A DNA stretch of 64,000 nt from Guadua angustifolia. Lineage: Eukaryota; Streptophyta; Magnoliopsida; Poales; Poaceae. A program made the translations under genes and the position numbers. The stretch is from NCBI GenBank assembly GCA_036346375.1, contig JAYEVE010000812.1:1-64000 (forward strand), given 5' to 3'. This document shows positions 23,901 to 35,426 of this stretch, in pieces. Each line of letters starts with the position of its first letter. Position 1 is the stretch's first letter. The notes beneath the pieces are model-generated. The model was not told the origin of the DNA. It worked only from the letters and a program-made list of their open reading frames with translations, and searched no databases.

Positions 23901-26900
23901 CCAAACTAATGTGTTTGTTCTAAAAAATGATAGTTCAACTTGATGAATTATGTCATGTGGGGCATAACATACTCCAGGAGACATAAGCCAACTGGCGCAA
24001 CTAGCCCCCATGCAGATCAAGTTGGCCGTATGGAAGGAGGTGGCTGAGCTTGGAAGGTTATCTTCATATTAGGAAATTGCATTAGTTAGCATATCCCAGG
24101 AGTTGGTAATTATGGCATGCATATCTTGTAATTGATTAGATGCATATTGGATGGTTAGTTTCCATCTTATTAGGAGTCCAATGCTTATCATATGGCTGTC
24201 ATCTTTGTATTCCTCAACAAAGAAATAGAGAAAATTGCCCCAATTTGCATCTCCTTTGTTCAGGACGTGCGCCTTGCACTTGCAGCACGGCAGCCTTATC
24301 ACGGCTTCCCCGTCGCGCGGTGGGAGGTCAAGGCCACGGCCAGACACCTCTCACAACTATTACCTTTGCTCTTCCTCTACCCATGACACCTTGGTATCAC
24401 ATTCTTCTGCTGTCATGTCGGGAGAGGAAGTTGATGACTTGGTCACCAAGCTCTTGGAATACATCATAAAGCAAATGGTGACGGACAACCAGCAGTTTTA
24501 TGAGAAGATTGATAGCCTGACCAATACAGTTCGTGGCATCGACAATAAACAGTGCGCCCATAACGTCGCCATCACCGGTCTAGAAAATAGCGTGACTACG
24601 TCGCTCGGAGGAAGACTGTGTGTGATGTTGATCTCGCTACCCTCCTAACTCCATGATGCCGCACGCCACCTCCCACGCATATGCCACCGCCAGTGGATTT
24701 GCCTCCTGCGCCAGCCCCTCCTCGTTTTCCAATCCCGGGCATGGCGACTTCACTTCGGCGATAGGGCACCATACAGCTATTGACATCAAATCGATGGTGT
24801 GGGGTAGTGTTATCACGGCACCGCCTAGGCGACACCTAGTCGCTGCCTAGGCGTACAGTCGCCGGGGCAGGACCGCCAGGAGGGCTCGCCTCGCCTGGAG
24901 ACCGCGAGTCGTTCGCCTGGCCATGTCAGGCGTCGCCCGGGGCAACTAGTCGTCATTGCCGCAGCATCCAATCGTGCACCAGATGGAGATGAGCGCGTGG
25001 AGAGAAGACGACAAAGGAGCTCTGCCCGTCCGCCTCCACCGCCGGCAACTAGATCAGGTAAGATCCCGTCGCCTGACTCGCCTCCACCTCCATCACCGCC
25101 AATTCCATCTCCTCCACCTCCATCGTCGCTACTTCCATTGCCTCCACCGTCGCCCTGGGAATCCGGTAAGGGGGAGCTCGATGTCGACAACACGGAGTCG
25201 TCAACGGTGTGGAGGCGGATCTAGTTGGCGTGGGGTTAGAAGGATCTGCCTCACGCCGCCATACAGGAATCCTGGCAAGGGTAGCTCAATGTCGACGGCA
25301 TGCTTGCCGGAAGAAGGCGGCGTGTTAGGTGGTATTTGCTCGGGCGAGGTCGACTTCGAATGTGCGCCATGAGACAAAGGAAGAAGCGTATGAATGGATG
25401 TGAGGGAGAAAGAGAGCTTACGGTGGGGTGGGGTGGCAGAGAGAGGGAGTGGTGGCGGAGTTGGGTGGGTACGGCGAGAGGGAGGGAGGGAAGCTAGGCC
25501 ACTAGGCTGGGCTAGCTAGGTGTGCTCGTAGGTGGGCCGAGGAGATTTAATGAATTTTTTTGGTTACCTAATCCTCGCCTAGGCGCCCACCTAGGCGCCT
25601 AGGCGCTTCGGAGGCGGCTTTGCCGGAGCGCTGTGATAACTATGGTGTGAGGCAGTACTCCACATTACTGCAAGCTACAATTCCCCATGTACAACGGCCA
25701 GGCCGATCCATTATCATGGCTCAATCGCTGCAAACGCTTCTTCTGAGCTCAGCACACGCTAGAGTAGGACAAAGTCAGGTTGGCTTCCTTCCACATGACT
25801 GACTCTGCCCATCTCTGGTTTCATCGCCTTGAACACGACAAAGGGGCTCAGTCGTGGCACCAATTCACCGACCTCGTCAATGCCCACTTCGGTCCCCCCT
25901 TGCGTAGCAACCCCCTCGGAGAGCTCACGGCGCTGTGGCGAAGCTCCACGGTGGCAGCCTTCTTGGAGAAATTCCTTGCTCTGCTCTGCCACGCCGACCC
26001 CCTCACAAAGACACAGTAGATCCAGCTCTTCACCACTGGCTTGGACGAGCCACTCCAGTCCAACGTGGAGCTCCAAGTTCCCCTGATGATTGAGGTAGCC
26101 ATGAGCTTGGCCCGCACCTTCGAGCGCCGCCTCTCCCTGCCTGCTCCTCAAGCAACTCCCTTCCGCCAGCCATGATGCACTGGATCTGCGCACAGCATCG
26201 TTTCCATTGGCAGGCTAGCTAGCTCAACTGGGAGCTCCTCGTCGGCGCCTTCTCCTATGCCCACTGGTTCTGACGGCCCAGGTGCTCCTCCTCGCCACTC
26301 TTGTCGCCAGCTGAATTGGATCGGCGCTAGGCGGAAGGACTCCGTTTCCACTGCAAGACAAATACGTTCCTGGCCACCACTGCAAAAAGCTCTTTGTGTT
26401 GGAAGTCGATCTGTCCCTCGAACCCGGTGTTGATCCAGACACAAAGGCCGACTTCTCCAATGGCGCACCTGCTATTTCTTTGGCAGCATTGATAAGGATT
26501 ATTCCCAGATCGGGCCAGACCATGCGCCTGGAGGTCCTCATTGGCGGCCGGTCCTTCATCGTGGTTCCACACATAACTTTCTCGTGGAAAGTGTTGTTGC
26601 CACGGCGTCGCCCTCCCGAGAAGACCAGGCCTTCAGCTCAGTGGTGAATGGCAACCGTGTCACAAGTCCTGGCGTGTGTCGCGTCATACCCTTAGAGATT
26701 GCTAGCGAACGCTTTCTCCTAGATTGCTACACAATCCCCCTTGCTGGTTTCGATGTCATCCTCGACGTACAATGGCTGGGCACTCTCAGCCCCATTGTTT
26801 GCCAAGATGATAATATCCTTCGCATGCATGGGGCGTCAAGTTACTTGGCATGGGCTACCAGCAACTCTCCAGTCTACTTCCCTTCATGTTTGCACCGGTC

Positions 26901-29900
26901 TAGACTTCATGGATGCTCTTCTGGAGTTCAGCAGTTTGTTCGCCGGGCCGCAAGGACTTCCTCCTCAGCGCGCACAGTGCCATCGCATTCATCTCAAACC
27001 TGGCACTGAGGCCATTGCAGTTTGTCCATAACGTTACATCCAATTGTAGAAAGATGAGCTTGAACTGCAGTGCGCAAAGATGCTTCAGCAAGGTGTGATC
27101 CATAAGAGGCCCTCGGCCTTCTCCTCACCGGTGCTATTGGTCAAAAAGTATGATGGCTCTTGGCATTCTTGCATTGATTATCGAGCCCTTAATACCTGCA
27201 CCATTAAGGACAAATTTCCTATTCCCGTGGTCGATGAGCTTCTGGATGAACTACGCGGGCCCAATTAATTCTTCACCAATCTCAATTTATGGTTCGGTTA
27301 TCATCAGGTTTTAATGCATCCAGCTGATATTAAGAAGACTGCCTTCCGAACTCATCAATGTCATATTGAGTTCTTGGTCATCCCCTTGGGTCTCACCAAT
27401 GTGCCAGCAACTTTTCAAGCCTTGATGAATGAGTTCTTCGCCCTCTCCTCCGGCGATTTGTTCTGGTCTTCTTTGACAACATCTTAATATACAGCCCGTT
27501 GTAGTCAAAGCACTTGGGCCATGTCCATACAGTCTTTCAAGCTTTTCAACATCACCAACTTTGCCTCAAAATATCAAAGTGCTTCTTTGGTGAAACTTCA
27601 GTGGCCTACCTTGGCAACTTCATTTCAGCGACTGGCGTTGAAGTTGATGAGCAGAAGATCGCAGCAGTTTGGGAGTGGCCTTTACCGCATACAGTTAGTG
27701 TGGTTTGTGGTTTTTTGGGCCTCGCTGGGTATTACAGCAAGTTCATTAGCGGTTTCGGCGCCCTAGCTGAGCCCCTCACCAAGCTTCTCAAGGACACATT
27801 CGTCTGGCCAGACGACGCCACTAGTGCTTTCACTACTCTTAAGGCCGCCCTCACTTCAGCCCCGGTTTTGCAATTGCCGGATTTTGGCCGTGAGTTTATA
27901 GTGGAATGTGATGCTTCGGGCCATGGATTTGGCACGGTGCTACACCAAGGCACGGGTCTTATGGAAGGTGGTGGCTGAGCTTGGAAGCTTATCTCCATAT
28001 TTTAGGAAATTGCATTAGTTAGCTATCCCAGGATTTGGTAATTATGGCATGCATATCTCATAATTGATTAGATGCATATTGGATGGTTAAGTTTCCATCT
28101 TATTAGGAGTCTAACGCTTATTTATATGGCTGTCATCTTTGTATTCCTCAAGAAAGAAATAGAGAATTGCCCCAATTTGCATCTCCTCTGTTTAGGGCAT
28201 GCGCCTTGCACCTGTAGCGCGGCAGCCTCATCACAGCTTCCCCGTCGCGTGGCAGGAGGTCAAGGCCATGGCCAGCCACCTCTCACAACTATTACTTTGT
28301 TCTTCCTCTACCCATGACAAATTAGCACTAAACTAATTGTTGAGTTATTTGTATTAATGCTTCAAATATAAATTTCACAGCCCAATGGAACAGGACAACC
28401 CTTTTAAGACATTTAACGGTAAATGACAACAAAAATAAGTTCAGAAACCAGTGTGTCAGTGCACCTAATGACCTAAACAAATAATCCAGCAGGAACAAAC
28501 AGAAATAAAGACAGTTAGCAAACCTCGGGGGCCATCCAGTATGGAGTCCCAACCACTGAATGTGTGTTGATATCAGCTTCAGTTAATTTAGTAGCAACTC
28601 CAAAATCAGCAAGTTTGACAAGGCCCTGAACAGATTGTAGACAAATGAGAAGATGTAGAGAAAAACATGATTATAGCAAAATCTGACATCTAATGCCCTT
28701 GGGCCTTGGTTGTCTATTGTAAGTGTAGATTTCAAGTTTAGCCATGAGCTATAACATCATGTTATATATTCACATATAAATTATTAGTAGCTAATTATCT
28801 ATATAGCATTCATTGCACACCAAGAAAAAATGAGGTAGGTTTATGTTATACTAACACACAGCCTGAGAATCAACAGCTTGTAATCAATGTTGGATTTATC
28901 CATTAGATGATTGCACATTTACAGTTCTCCGCTCCCACAATTTCTGCTAGACTACTATTTGCCCATGAGTTCATGATTAGGGTACCCTTTCTTAACTTCT
29001 TTTTTTACATTCTTCATATTAATAGAAAGTCTATGAGAGATGTAGCTTTTAAACATGCTATTCAAAACATCTTTTTCAAGACTAGTGTACCTTAGGCCTT
29101 TATCTTCCTCCCACAATTTTCCATTATTAGCCATTCCAAGATTTTTTTCCCACTTCAGTGATCAGAAGTCAAAACAAAGAAAAAACCATGGGCAAATATG
29201 CATACGGTACAACAAGTTTACCTCTTTGGTAGTCAATATATTTGCACCCTTGATATCTCTATGTATGACACCTTGCTCATGCAGATAAACAAGACCTTCC
29301 AACACCTGGTTACATATATAAAAATAAAACCAGATATAGCAAAAAGGGAAAGTAGCAGTAATCACCATATTCACCTGAGCAATGTAGACAGCCACCAATG
29401 ATTCAGGAAATGGTCCAAATTTGTTTGGCTTGATAATATTGGCAAGTGAGCCATTCTCCACGTACCTGCATTTATCCCATGGGTATTGGAACTTCCATCC
29501 TAAAAAATTACCAACAGGCATAACTCTACTTCATATCAAGACATTGTCAGTGAAGACTGGAAACTGCTTACTCTAGAATGATATGGAGGTGGCTCTTTGT
29601 CTTCAATGATCCAAGATACTTCACAATATTCTTGTGATTAAGATTCTGCATAAAGTAACAAAACTTAGTTTGCATCAATACAGTTTTCTCAAAAACATGT
29701 GCATCTAGGACAGTAGGGTGAAATAAATGTTAAAAATCAAGATCCTTACAAAAAAAACAATGGTATAGTATCATCTTTCATGGAATTTTCAGCATATAAG
29801 AACTTCTAATTGAACACTTAATGTAGTTGTCTGAGTGTACAAAACAACCAAAATTTTCACACTAGAGAAGAATGCCCCTTGAAGGTCGTCACTCGTCAGC

Positions 29901-32166
29901 ATAAATTTTCCACATGAGGCTATAATTAATTAATTGTAGAAGCAAAATGGTGGCATCAAAACTTATATGCATAGGAAAAGGGGAGCAGATGCAACACGAA
30001 CAAGGAATAAGATGAGATATGAGATGAATTAACAAGGAAAATATGGGCCAATTGTCTGATCAAGTCCAAATGTGAAAGCTAGATAATGAAAAGTTTTAAA
30101 GACTTACTTTCAGTAGATCAATTTCTTGCTGAACACCACGCCAGCAATCCATGGAGAAAGTGATGTACAATTGTTCAAACATTAAAAAAAAACAATTTAT
30201 TAGAACCATGTTACAGAAATACAAGAGCAATTGTAGAAAATGGCGACATTCAAAGAAAAATTGTAATAATGAAAAGGCTGAATAAGAAAGGGACAGGTGA
30301 ATCTGATACAAAACATATCATCGTGTTGATACAAGCATGAAGAATGTGGAAGGTAAAACTTTGAAAAACTCGATGTTCTAAATAGCAGTAAGAAATTAAC
30401 GAGTGGTGACCCCACCTTGTAGCACTTACACAGTATGTGACCCTGTAAACGAAGCGGTACTTTTTATGTATAATGCTGTGTTGTATATGCTAATAACTAA
30501 CAGGTAAAGTTTGTGTTTCACTAAATGAGTAGCAAATACATCATACATTGTTCCATAATCTTTATCAAGACATATAGCTATAGCTTATAGTATGAATCAC
30601 TACGGTTCTACACAAAAGTTTAAGCAGTAGAACTATACATGCACTAAATAATAACAAGAAACAATAGAGCGTGCATTTAGGCCCTGTTTGGAGAGCAGGA
30701 ATTTTATTTTGAGTCCTACGGGAACTGGACTATTTCCTCTGAAATCCTTGTGTTCCAAACGAGGCCTAAGAGTGTTTTCACTTACACACAATGTAATACC
30801 AACAGGTTAAACTTCTAACATTTTAACGTTGACACTAATTACACTGCATTATAGCTATAGATTTATAGTAATCTATCAAATACTTTATAATTTGTATCCA
30901 TCTTCATCAACCCCAACACCCATATAGACCTAGATTAGCTGGCCACATATCAGCCCACGTAAGCGTTACCAGCTGCTTCTCCACTTACATGGTCCAGTTA
31001 AGCAGTCCAACCACTGAATACAGACACTATAGGAAAACTGTAAAGGTTCAAGAGTTGCCGCTGCTTACAAAGTCACATACAAGGTCTTAATGGTTGGTTT
31101 TGTAACAGTGTGGAAACTACAAAAAATCTTGTCCCCTGAACAATTTAACACAAACTTTACTGGTACCATGTACAGGTAATCCAATTCAGGGGCGGAGGAG
31201 GGGGAGGGGGGTTGGCTTGCCATTTATCACATGCATTGTCTGCAAAAACCAAGCCAACCACATGAAAGCAAATGCAGCAATAGTAGCCAGCATTTGTTTA
31301 CGTCAGCCATTCCTAAGCCCTAGACAGACAGTTCAGTGTATTACTCGGTATATGTCTTGTGAAATGTGCATCCTGTTATTTGAGCACAAACAACAATAAA
31401 CATCTCACAAGCTCCATATGACCGCACTCAACAAACGTTACGACCCACTACATAATTAAATCAACAGGTCAAATTAAAGCCAATATGTCTTGGGACTATT
31501 ATTACAAGTGTAGACAAGCTTAAGACGAAGATGGCCAAGGACTCATATAAAAGCTAGCAGAACTACACCTTAAGATTTAGTTCCACATCATGCTACCGAA
31601 CAAAACAATATAACAAACAGCAAGCTGCATCACTCCAACTTCCAGTTTCATCCTATCCTTGTTGTAGCTGCTGATGTCTCACTCCAGCTTCCAGTTTCAT
31701 CCTATCCTTGTTGTGGCTGCTGATGTCTATTTCTAAGCTCCTGACAACCGCATTTCATGTAATTGCGCACATTTTTTCTTCCGCACACGCTATGCGCCAT
31801 AAGAGAAGCTCAAAAGGAAAGAAAAAAAGAAAAAAAAAACTCACCATGATGATGCTGAGATCCTCCTGTGGGATGTTCTCCAGCGAGACCTGCTTGATGG
31901 CCACGAAGTCGCCATTCTCCAGGTCCAGCCCCTTGTAAACGCGCCCGTACGCCCCCTTCCCTATCTCATCTCCCAGCATCTGCACCCGACCACACCCACC
32001 CACCCACCCACACACACACACAGTGAGTGGGAGAAGCATCCCCAAAATTCGAAACACCAGACACGAATTCCCCCAGATCCGAGGCAGGAGGCGCGGGAAT
32101 CCTCACGTATTTGTTGTCAAGCGTCTTGGATTTGTGGAACTGCGCATTTTGCTGCCGCGACGCCAT
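14972..32166 (-). CDS. MAP3Ke1: MAP3K epsilon protein kinase (M3KE1-like), 24 exons
   Basis: All 24 exons are on the minus strand with matching phases: 32166-32107, 31979-31845, 30128-30108, 29645-29572, 29465-29375, 29305-29222, 28625-28524, 23380-23249, 23150-23079, 22980-22877, 22056-21954, 21818-21429, 20375-20082, 19962-19921, 19316-19137, 19057-18974, 18889-18798, 18699-18616, 18502-17811, 17191-16797, 16691-16557, 15930-15524, 15432-15318, 15148-14972. The product is about 1354 residues, the family's usual length. An N-terminal kinase (residues ~20-270) shows GKGAYGRV, VAIK (Lys49), HRDIKGAN (Asp144) and DFG (Asp162). A linker and a long ARM-repeat half follow, ending ALHINTVL. In Arabidopsis these MAP3Ks act in plasma-membrane integrity, pollen development and cytokinesis-related signalling. 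Exon 13 has three single-base losses and an in-frame TGA (20259-20261), yet the frame recovers. Confidence 0.93.
20082..20375 (-). other. MAP3K epsilon exon 13 with compensating one-base losses and in-frame TGA
   Basis: The exon begins SVLEGTNELSRFCDTPGDAS and ends LLEYVMRLREEDIDGS, both as expected for the family. Between them the frame slips. After DDLF the expected PIDKQ appears one frame over, then GDHGAEASTSTHGQELQ in the next, then DNGQQNDLAKEL returns. This fits three separate one-base losses: near 20288 (CCC read as CC), 20270-20278 (GGG as GG) and 20220-20228 (GG as G). The net loss of three restores the frame, but the reading as given meets TGA at 20259-20261. Confidence 0.75.
23661..24030. 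other. Unrecognised open segment in MAP3K intron 7
   Basis: A minus-strand open frame (23661-24020) contains VMELNYASVPDGLWDIHH and a few further residues that read like protein, without a family I can name. It abuts the left LTR of the gypsy element. It may be a gene or transposon scrap. Confidence 0.25.
24031..24388 (+). repeat. Left LTR of the gypsy element
   Basis: It aligns base for base with the right LTR at 27962 over 358 bp, with scattered substitutions and a few small indels. That divergence implies an old insertion. Confidence 0.85.
24805..25642. mobile_element. MULE-like non-autonomous element nested in the gypsy element
   Basis: The element starts TAGTGTTATCACGGC and ends GCTGTGATAACTA, imperfect inverted repeats. 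It is flanked by TGGTGTGGGG (24795-24804) and TGGTGTGAGG (25643-25652), a 10-base duplication with one mismatch (9-10 bp typifies Mutator-like elements). The ends carry multiple CGCCTAGGCG palindromes. The interior is GC-rich with Pro-coding CTCCACC repeats and a local duplication around GGGAGCTCGATGTCGAC, which could be captured gene sequence. A hAT origin (8-bp duplication) is the main alternative. Confidence 0.65.
27962..28319 (+). repeat. Right LTR of the gypsy element
   Basis: Same length and borders as the left LTR. RNase H coding joins it without integrase or a clear polypurine tract. Confidence 0.85.
30676..30772. mobile_element. Short MITE in MAP3K intron 2
   Basis: TTAGGCCCTGTTTGGA on the left and TCCAAACGAGGCCTAA on the right form inverted ends around about 65 bp. 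The ends resemble Tourist/hAT-type grass MITEs. The flanks do not give a clear direct duplication. Confidence 0.5.
31631..31728. repeat. 49-bp tandem duplication in MAP3K intron 2
   Basis: Two adjacent copies of a 49-bp unit (31631-31679 and 31680-31728) start CACTCCA and end GCTGATGTCT. They differ at only two or so positions. Confidence 0.85.
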
Positions 32167-32530
32167 CTCGTCCCTCCTCCGAGATCAGGCCGGGGTGCCA
32201 CCAGCCTCAGCGGGGGCGGGTGGATCGGCGGTCAGTCGCGGCGGGGCGACGTCTCCGGCGAGCTCGCGTCGAGGGCCATTTAGGGTTTGGGTGGGAAGGG
32301 AATTGGAGGTTGGGGGAGGGGAAGCATGAAGACGAAGCCACGAAGGCGAGGAGGGCGGGGAGAGAGAGAGAGAGAGAGAGAGTGGGGGCTTCTCTGTAAT
32401 TATTTTGGTTTTTCTCCGGCGTGGGAACTAACGGAGGAGGAAGCTTTTATACTCGAGGTGTACTTTGGAAGTGGGCGAAAGCCAACGAGGATATTTGAGG
32501 GATAAGGGGTGTGAGCGACTGTCAATTAGC
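32167..32530 (-). promoter_or_regulatory. 5' leader of MAP3K epsilon with a CT microsatellite
   Basis: On the minus strand a (CT)n tract (32359-32382, GA on plus) lies about 200 bases before the start codon, in a GC-rich leader. CT-rich leaders are common in plant kinase genes. No TATA box stands out. Confidence 0.45.
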
Positions 32531-33474
32531 TGTCTTCAACTAGCATCTGCGATTTTGCTATCAGCCGGTCCTTTCCGAACGAAAATGTGACGAGGTTTTG
32601 TCTTACCCTTGCGTCATATGGCTCCAACTTCCAAACCTGTTTCTCAAGCGGAAGAACGGGTTAAGGTCACGTCTATTTAGGTTTAGACTTTAGCTTTTGA
32701 GCTAGTGAAAAAGCTTAAACAAATAGGGTCTAAGAGCATCTCAACAGTCTTTGTAGAATTTATTCCCAAAATATGTTTTTGGGCTTGATGGAAAAAACGC
32801 ATTCAACAATTCCTCGGTGAAGCTCCCAAAATTTTCGCCGCATCTATCCAGCCTCTTGCGTCCTCATTTTTTGAGCCTCAGCGCCCCAATCGCCGAAGAC
32901 TTCCCTCCATGGCGAAATAGCATCGCTGGCTTTCTTCGCGCCAACCCAGCTCCTCGCGCCAACCCGTCCTCCCCACCCCATCCTTGTCCGCTTGGTAAAC
33001 CCTCGCCGCCGAACCCGCCGCCGCAATTGCCGCCGCCATGAGAGATCGCTTGATCGCCTGGGCCGCTTCCACATCCGCCGCGACGCTTTATCGGCGTGAA
33101 CACGAGGCGACCTCTTCACGGCCCGAGGAGTCGCGGCGGCGAGGTAGCCCATGTCGTTGCGTTTTCGCCCGCCCCACGAATCACAGAACCCTCACGGAAC
33201 TCGCTTGGCCTGGCAGTGGTTTCGTCGTCGTCGGGGTTGGAGTCGAGAGCGACGCATGAGCGAAGCAGAGCGGAGCCGGAGCGCTTCGCTTCGCCGCGTG
33301 CCGCCGAGCTGCAGCCTTGCTACGACGGTCGCTTCGCCCTTTGCTGGTCGCTTGCTGGCCAGCAGAAGAAGGCTCGCAGGAGAACAGAAGAGGTCGGGCT
33401 TGACGCCAAGATGGTTCCTTTTAGGGTTCTTCATTTCTCGTGAATGTCTCAGACTGATGGGTTCATGTGATATT

Positions 33475-34752
33475 GAACAGCCAATGGAGATAAGCACTAA
33501 TGTCGCGCTCACGAGGTTCGTGGAGGTGATCCAGTTCCCAAGAAGGTGAGTTGTTTGTGCAATTCAGTTTAACTGTAGTGTGTCATAGGACGAGCGATTT
33601 CGGTTCAATCAGTCTAGTATTTGGTAGTGGAAAAGTAGAGGATATGCACACTGCTAGTTAAATTTTAGCCTTTGTGAGAGATTGGGGTATAGTAGGAAAA
33701 GCCTAATTAAATCTACATACAAATCTTATATTTCGAACAAGATCATTCAAACTATAGGCCTTATATTTCGAACGGAGAGAGTATTTTGTTAGTTAAGTTC
33801 TACCTTGCTTTTATAGCATGGGTCTTTTTGCTTCATATCATTTAGAAGCTCTGGATTGTGCACTTTTTAGTCTTACAATGTCCTATTTGGATCTTATTGA
33901 AAAAGGTGGACAAACAACTGGTATTATTTCCTTAGTTGATTACTTAATTTGTTTCCCTTACCATTTCTCCTAAGGTTTAATCCTCTAATGGTGCTGTTTT
34001 GTTGCTTAATCTGGTATTAAGTATTTTAGGTGTGAATTTCCATTATAGTGTGCTGACATTTTGATCAATTTTGTTGCCATACAGGTTCAGGAAAAGATAC
34101 AATTTCTTATTTGATGATGAACTCCTGCGGAAAAAGAGGTGTGTTCTATGCCTTTATACAACTGTTCATAGATGCTTCTATACTTCTATTCGACCAAGTT
34201 AAATGCGCATCCTGCCTGTGTTAATGTGCATGTCCAGAAAATCCAAAAGACAATCAAGAAATTGAAGGACCCTAATGCTATTGAAGAAATGAGGAGTCGT
34301 ATCACTTGGATTGTAAGTTCTTTTACCTGTTGATATTTTGTAATTATGTCCGTGAAAAGTAAAAAAAAGGTTTTGGTATTTTCCTGGTGATATTATTTTT
34401 TGTGGTGCTTGGTGAGTGAAACTTTCGAATGTCAAGGTAGGTCATTGTACTGACCATTTACTTATAGCAAATTTGCCTGAGTTTCTGACATTTGACTATA
34501 GGGCGTTTTACTTCAGCAGTTCAGCCTCTGTTTGAAACTTAATGGCAGTTAAGTAGGCACTGTCCTCTATGCTGCATGACTAAACTTATTTGTCAAGGTG
34601 TCAGCTGTCTGAAGCAATGTTTGTCCCTTGATCACACACCCTCCTTCCCTCTCTAACTGTGTGGCTATCTGCAAATCTAAAGCTTACTTTCATTTTCTTG
34701 ATCAGCTGAAATTCGTGAAAGGAAGTTGATGAATAAGTACAATGAGCTTAAG
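33475..34752 (+). pseudogene. Captured RRP36-like rRNA-processing gene fragment
   Basis: Four exon-like pieces with splice borders resemble the rRNA biogenesis factor RRP36. They are PMEISTNVALTRFVEVIQFP (ending 33545, GTGAGT), FRKRYNFLFDDELLRKK (34085-34138), IQKTIKKLKDPNAIEEMRSR then ITWI (34238-34312, GTAAGT), and EIRERKLMNKYNELK (34706-34752, GTAACA). RRP36 acts in early cleavage of pre-rRNA in the nucleolus. The expected segments between FPRR and FRKRY (a DPRFE-type region), between ITWI and EIRER, and the C-terminus are missing, so no full protein can be made. GC-rich DNA upstream (32900-33440) may be its original 5' region. Confidence 0.7.
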
Positions 34753-34995
34753 GTAACATGCTCATGATTCTAGGTGATTCTAGGCTGGTCTCTTTTTCTG
34801 TTGAGTTATCAGTGTTGTCTGCTATTTTGTTGTCCCAGAGATTGATCAGCAATCGATAGTAAAAGTTATAGGCTGGTCCGTTCTCAAAAAGGTTTCTCGT
34901 GCTTACAAATACAACTGCCAAAAATGGGAGATCAATCAATTCATTAGCAAAGCGAGAAGTTTCTTGACCGGTGGCGGAAGAACAAATCAGCACAG

Positions 34996-35145
34996 GCGAT
35001 CGTCGTTCCGTCGTCTTGCGGCGACACTTCTTCACGCTGCGTACGTCCGTGCGATCGTCGTTCCGTCCTCTTGCGGCGACACTTGTTCACGCTGCGTACG
35101 TGCGTGCGTCTCGTTCCGTCGTCTTCAACGTCTTGCGCCGACAAC
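34996..35145. repeat. 55-bp tandem repeat near the right end of the Pack-type element
   Basis: A unit starting GCGATCGTCGTTCCGTC and ending CTGCGTACGTCCGT occurs at 34996 and 35051, with a degenerate partial third copy from about 35106. Confidence 0.75.
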
Positions 35146-35426
35146 GCTTGCGTCTGTGCGTGCAAAACTTCCTTCCCTCTCTTCAACGTTTTGCGGTGAG
35201 ACGTTGAGACTTTGGACTGCACGATTCAAACTGGCGGCCCAAACGCTTGAATAAAAATCGATGGCTTCATGGGAAAGAGGCCCACGTGACCAATTAACAG
35301 ATATTTTAGGGAACAACAAAGGAACTGTTGGAGGATAGGAGGTTTTTTTTGGGAAAAGATTTTTGGGCAGACCCCAATTCAATGTATTGGGAGTAAAAAT
35401 ATTGGACACTGTTGGAGATGCTCTAA

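Larger units (their letters stand above)
24031..28319 (+). mobile_element. Ty3/gypsy LTR retrotransposon lacking integrase, inserted in MAP3K intron 7
   Basis: Two direct repeats of 358 bp (24031-24388 and 27962-28319) begin TGGAAGG and end CCATGACA, so they have TG...CA borders. TTGGTATCA right after the left LTR resembles the initiator-Met tRNA primer site. A gag-like start follows (GEEVDDLVTKLLEYIIKQM), then protease-like, then reverse transcriptase with VLLVKKYDGSWHSCIDYRAL, FPIPVVDELLDEL and the ILIYS region. RNase H begins with FIVECDASGHGFG and runs directly into the right LTR. Integrase is absent and several stops break the frames. No equal 5-bp duplications flank the LTRs. It lies opposite to the host gene, inside a 5.1-kb intron. 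Confidence 0.85.
32734..35423 (+). mobile_element. TIR element (TAA target duplication) carrying RRP36-like gene exons
   Basis: The left end starts GAGCATCTCAACAG and the right end closes CTGTTGGAGATGCTC. Both are flanked by TAA (32731-32733 and 35424-35426). The same termini and TAA flanks bound the 330-bp MITEs at 42005 and 49363, and all share the subterminal ATTCCCAAAA and TTTTGGG motifs, so they are one family. TAA duplications point to the PIF/Harbinger (Tourist) superfamily. The 2.7-kb interior has no transposase but has ordered exons of a host-type gene, so this is a gene-carrying (Pack-type) non-autonomous element. Confidence 0.7.

Noticed and set aside
26741..27031. Separate protein genes in the 24.5-28 kb interval
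   Set aside because: They are out-of-frame or broken pieces of one gypsy polyprotein between two LTRs.
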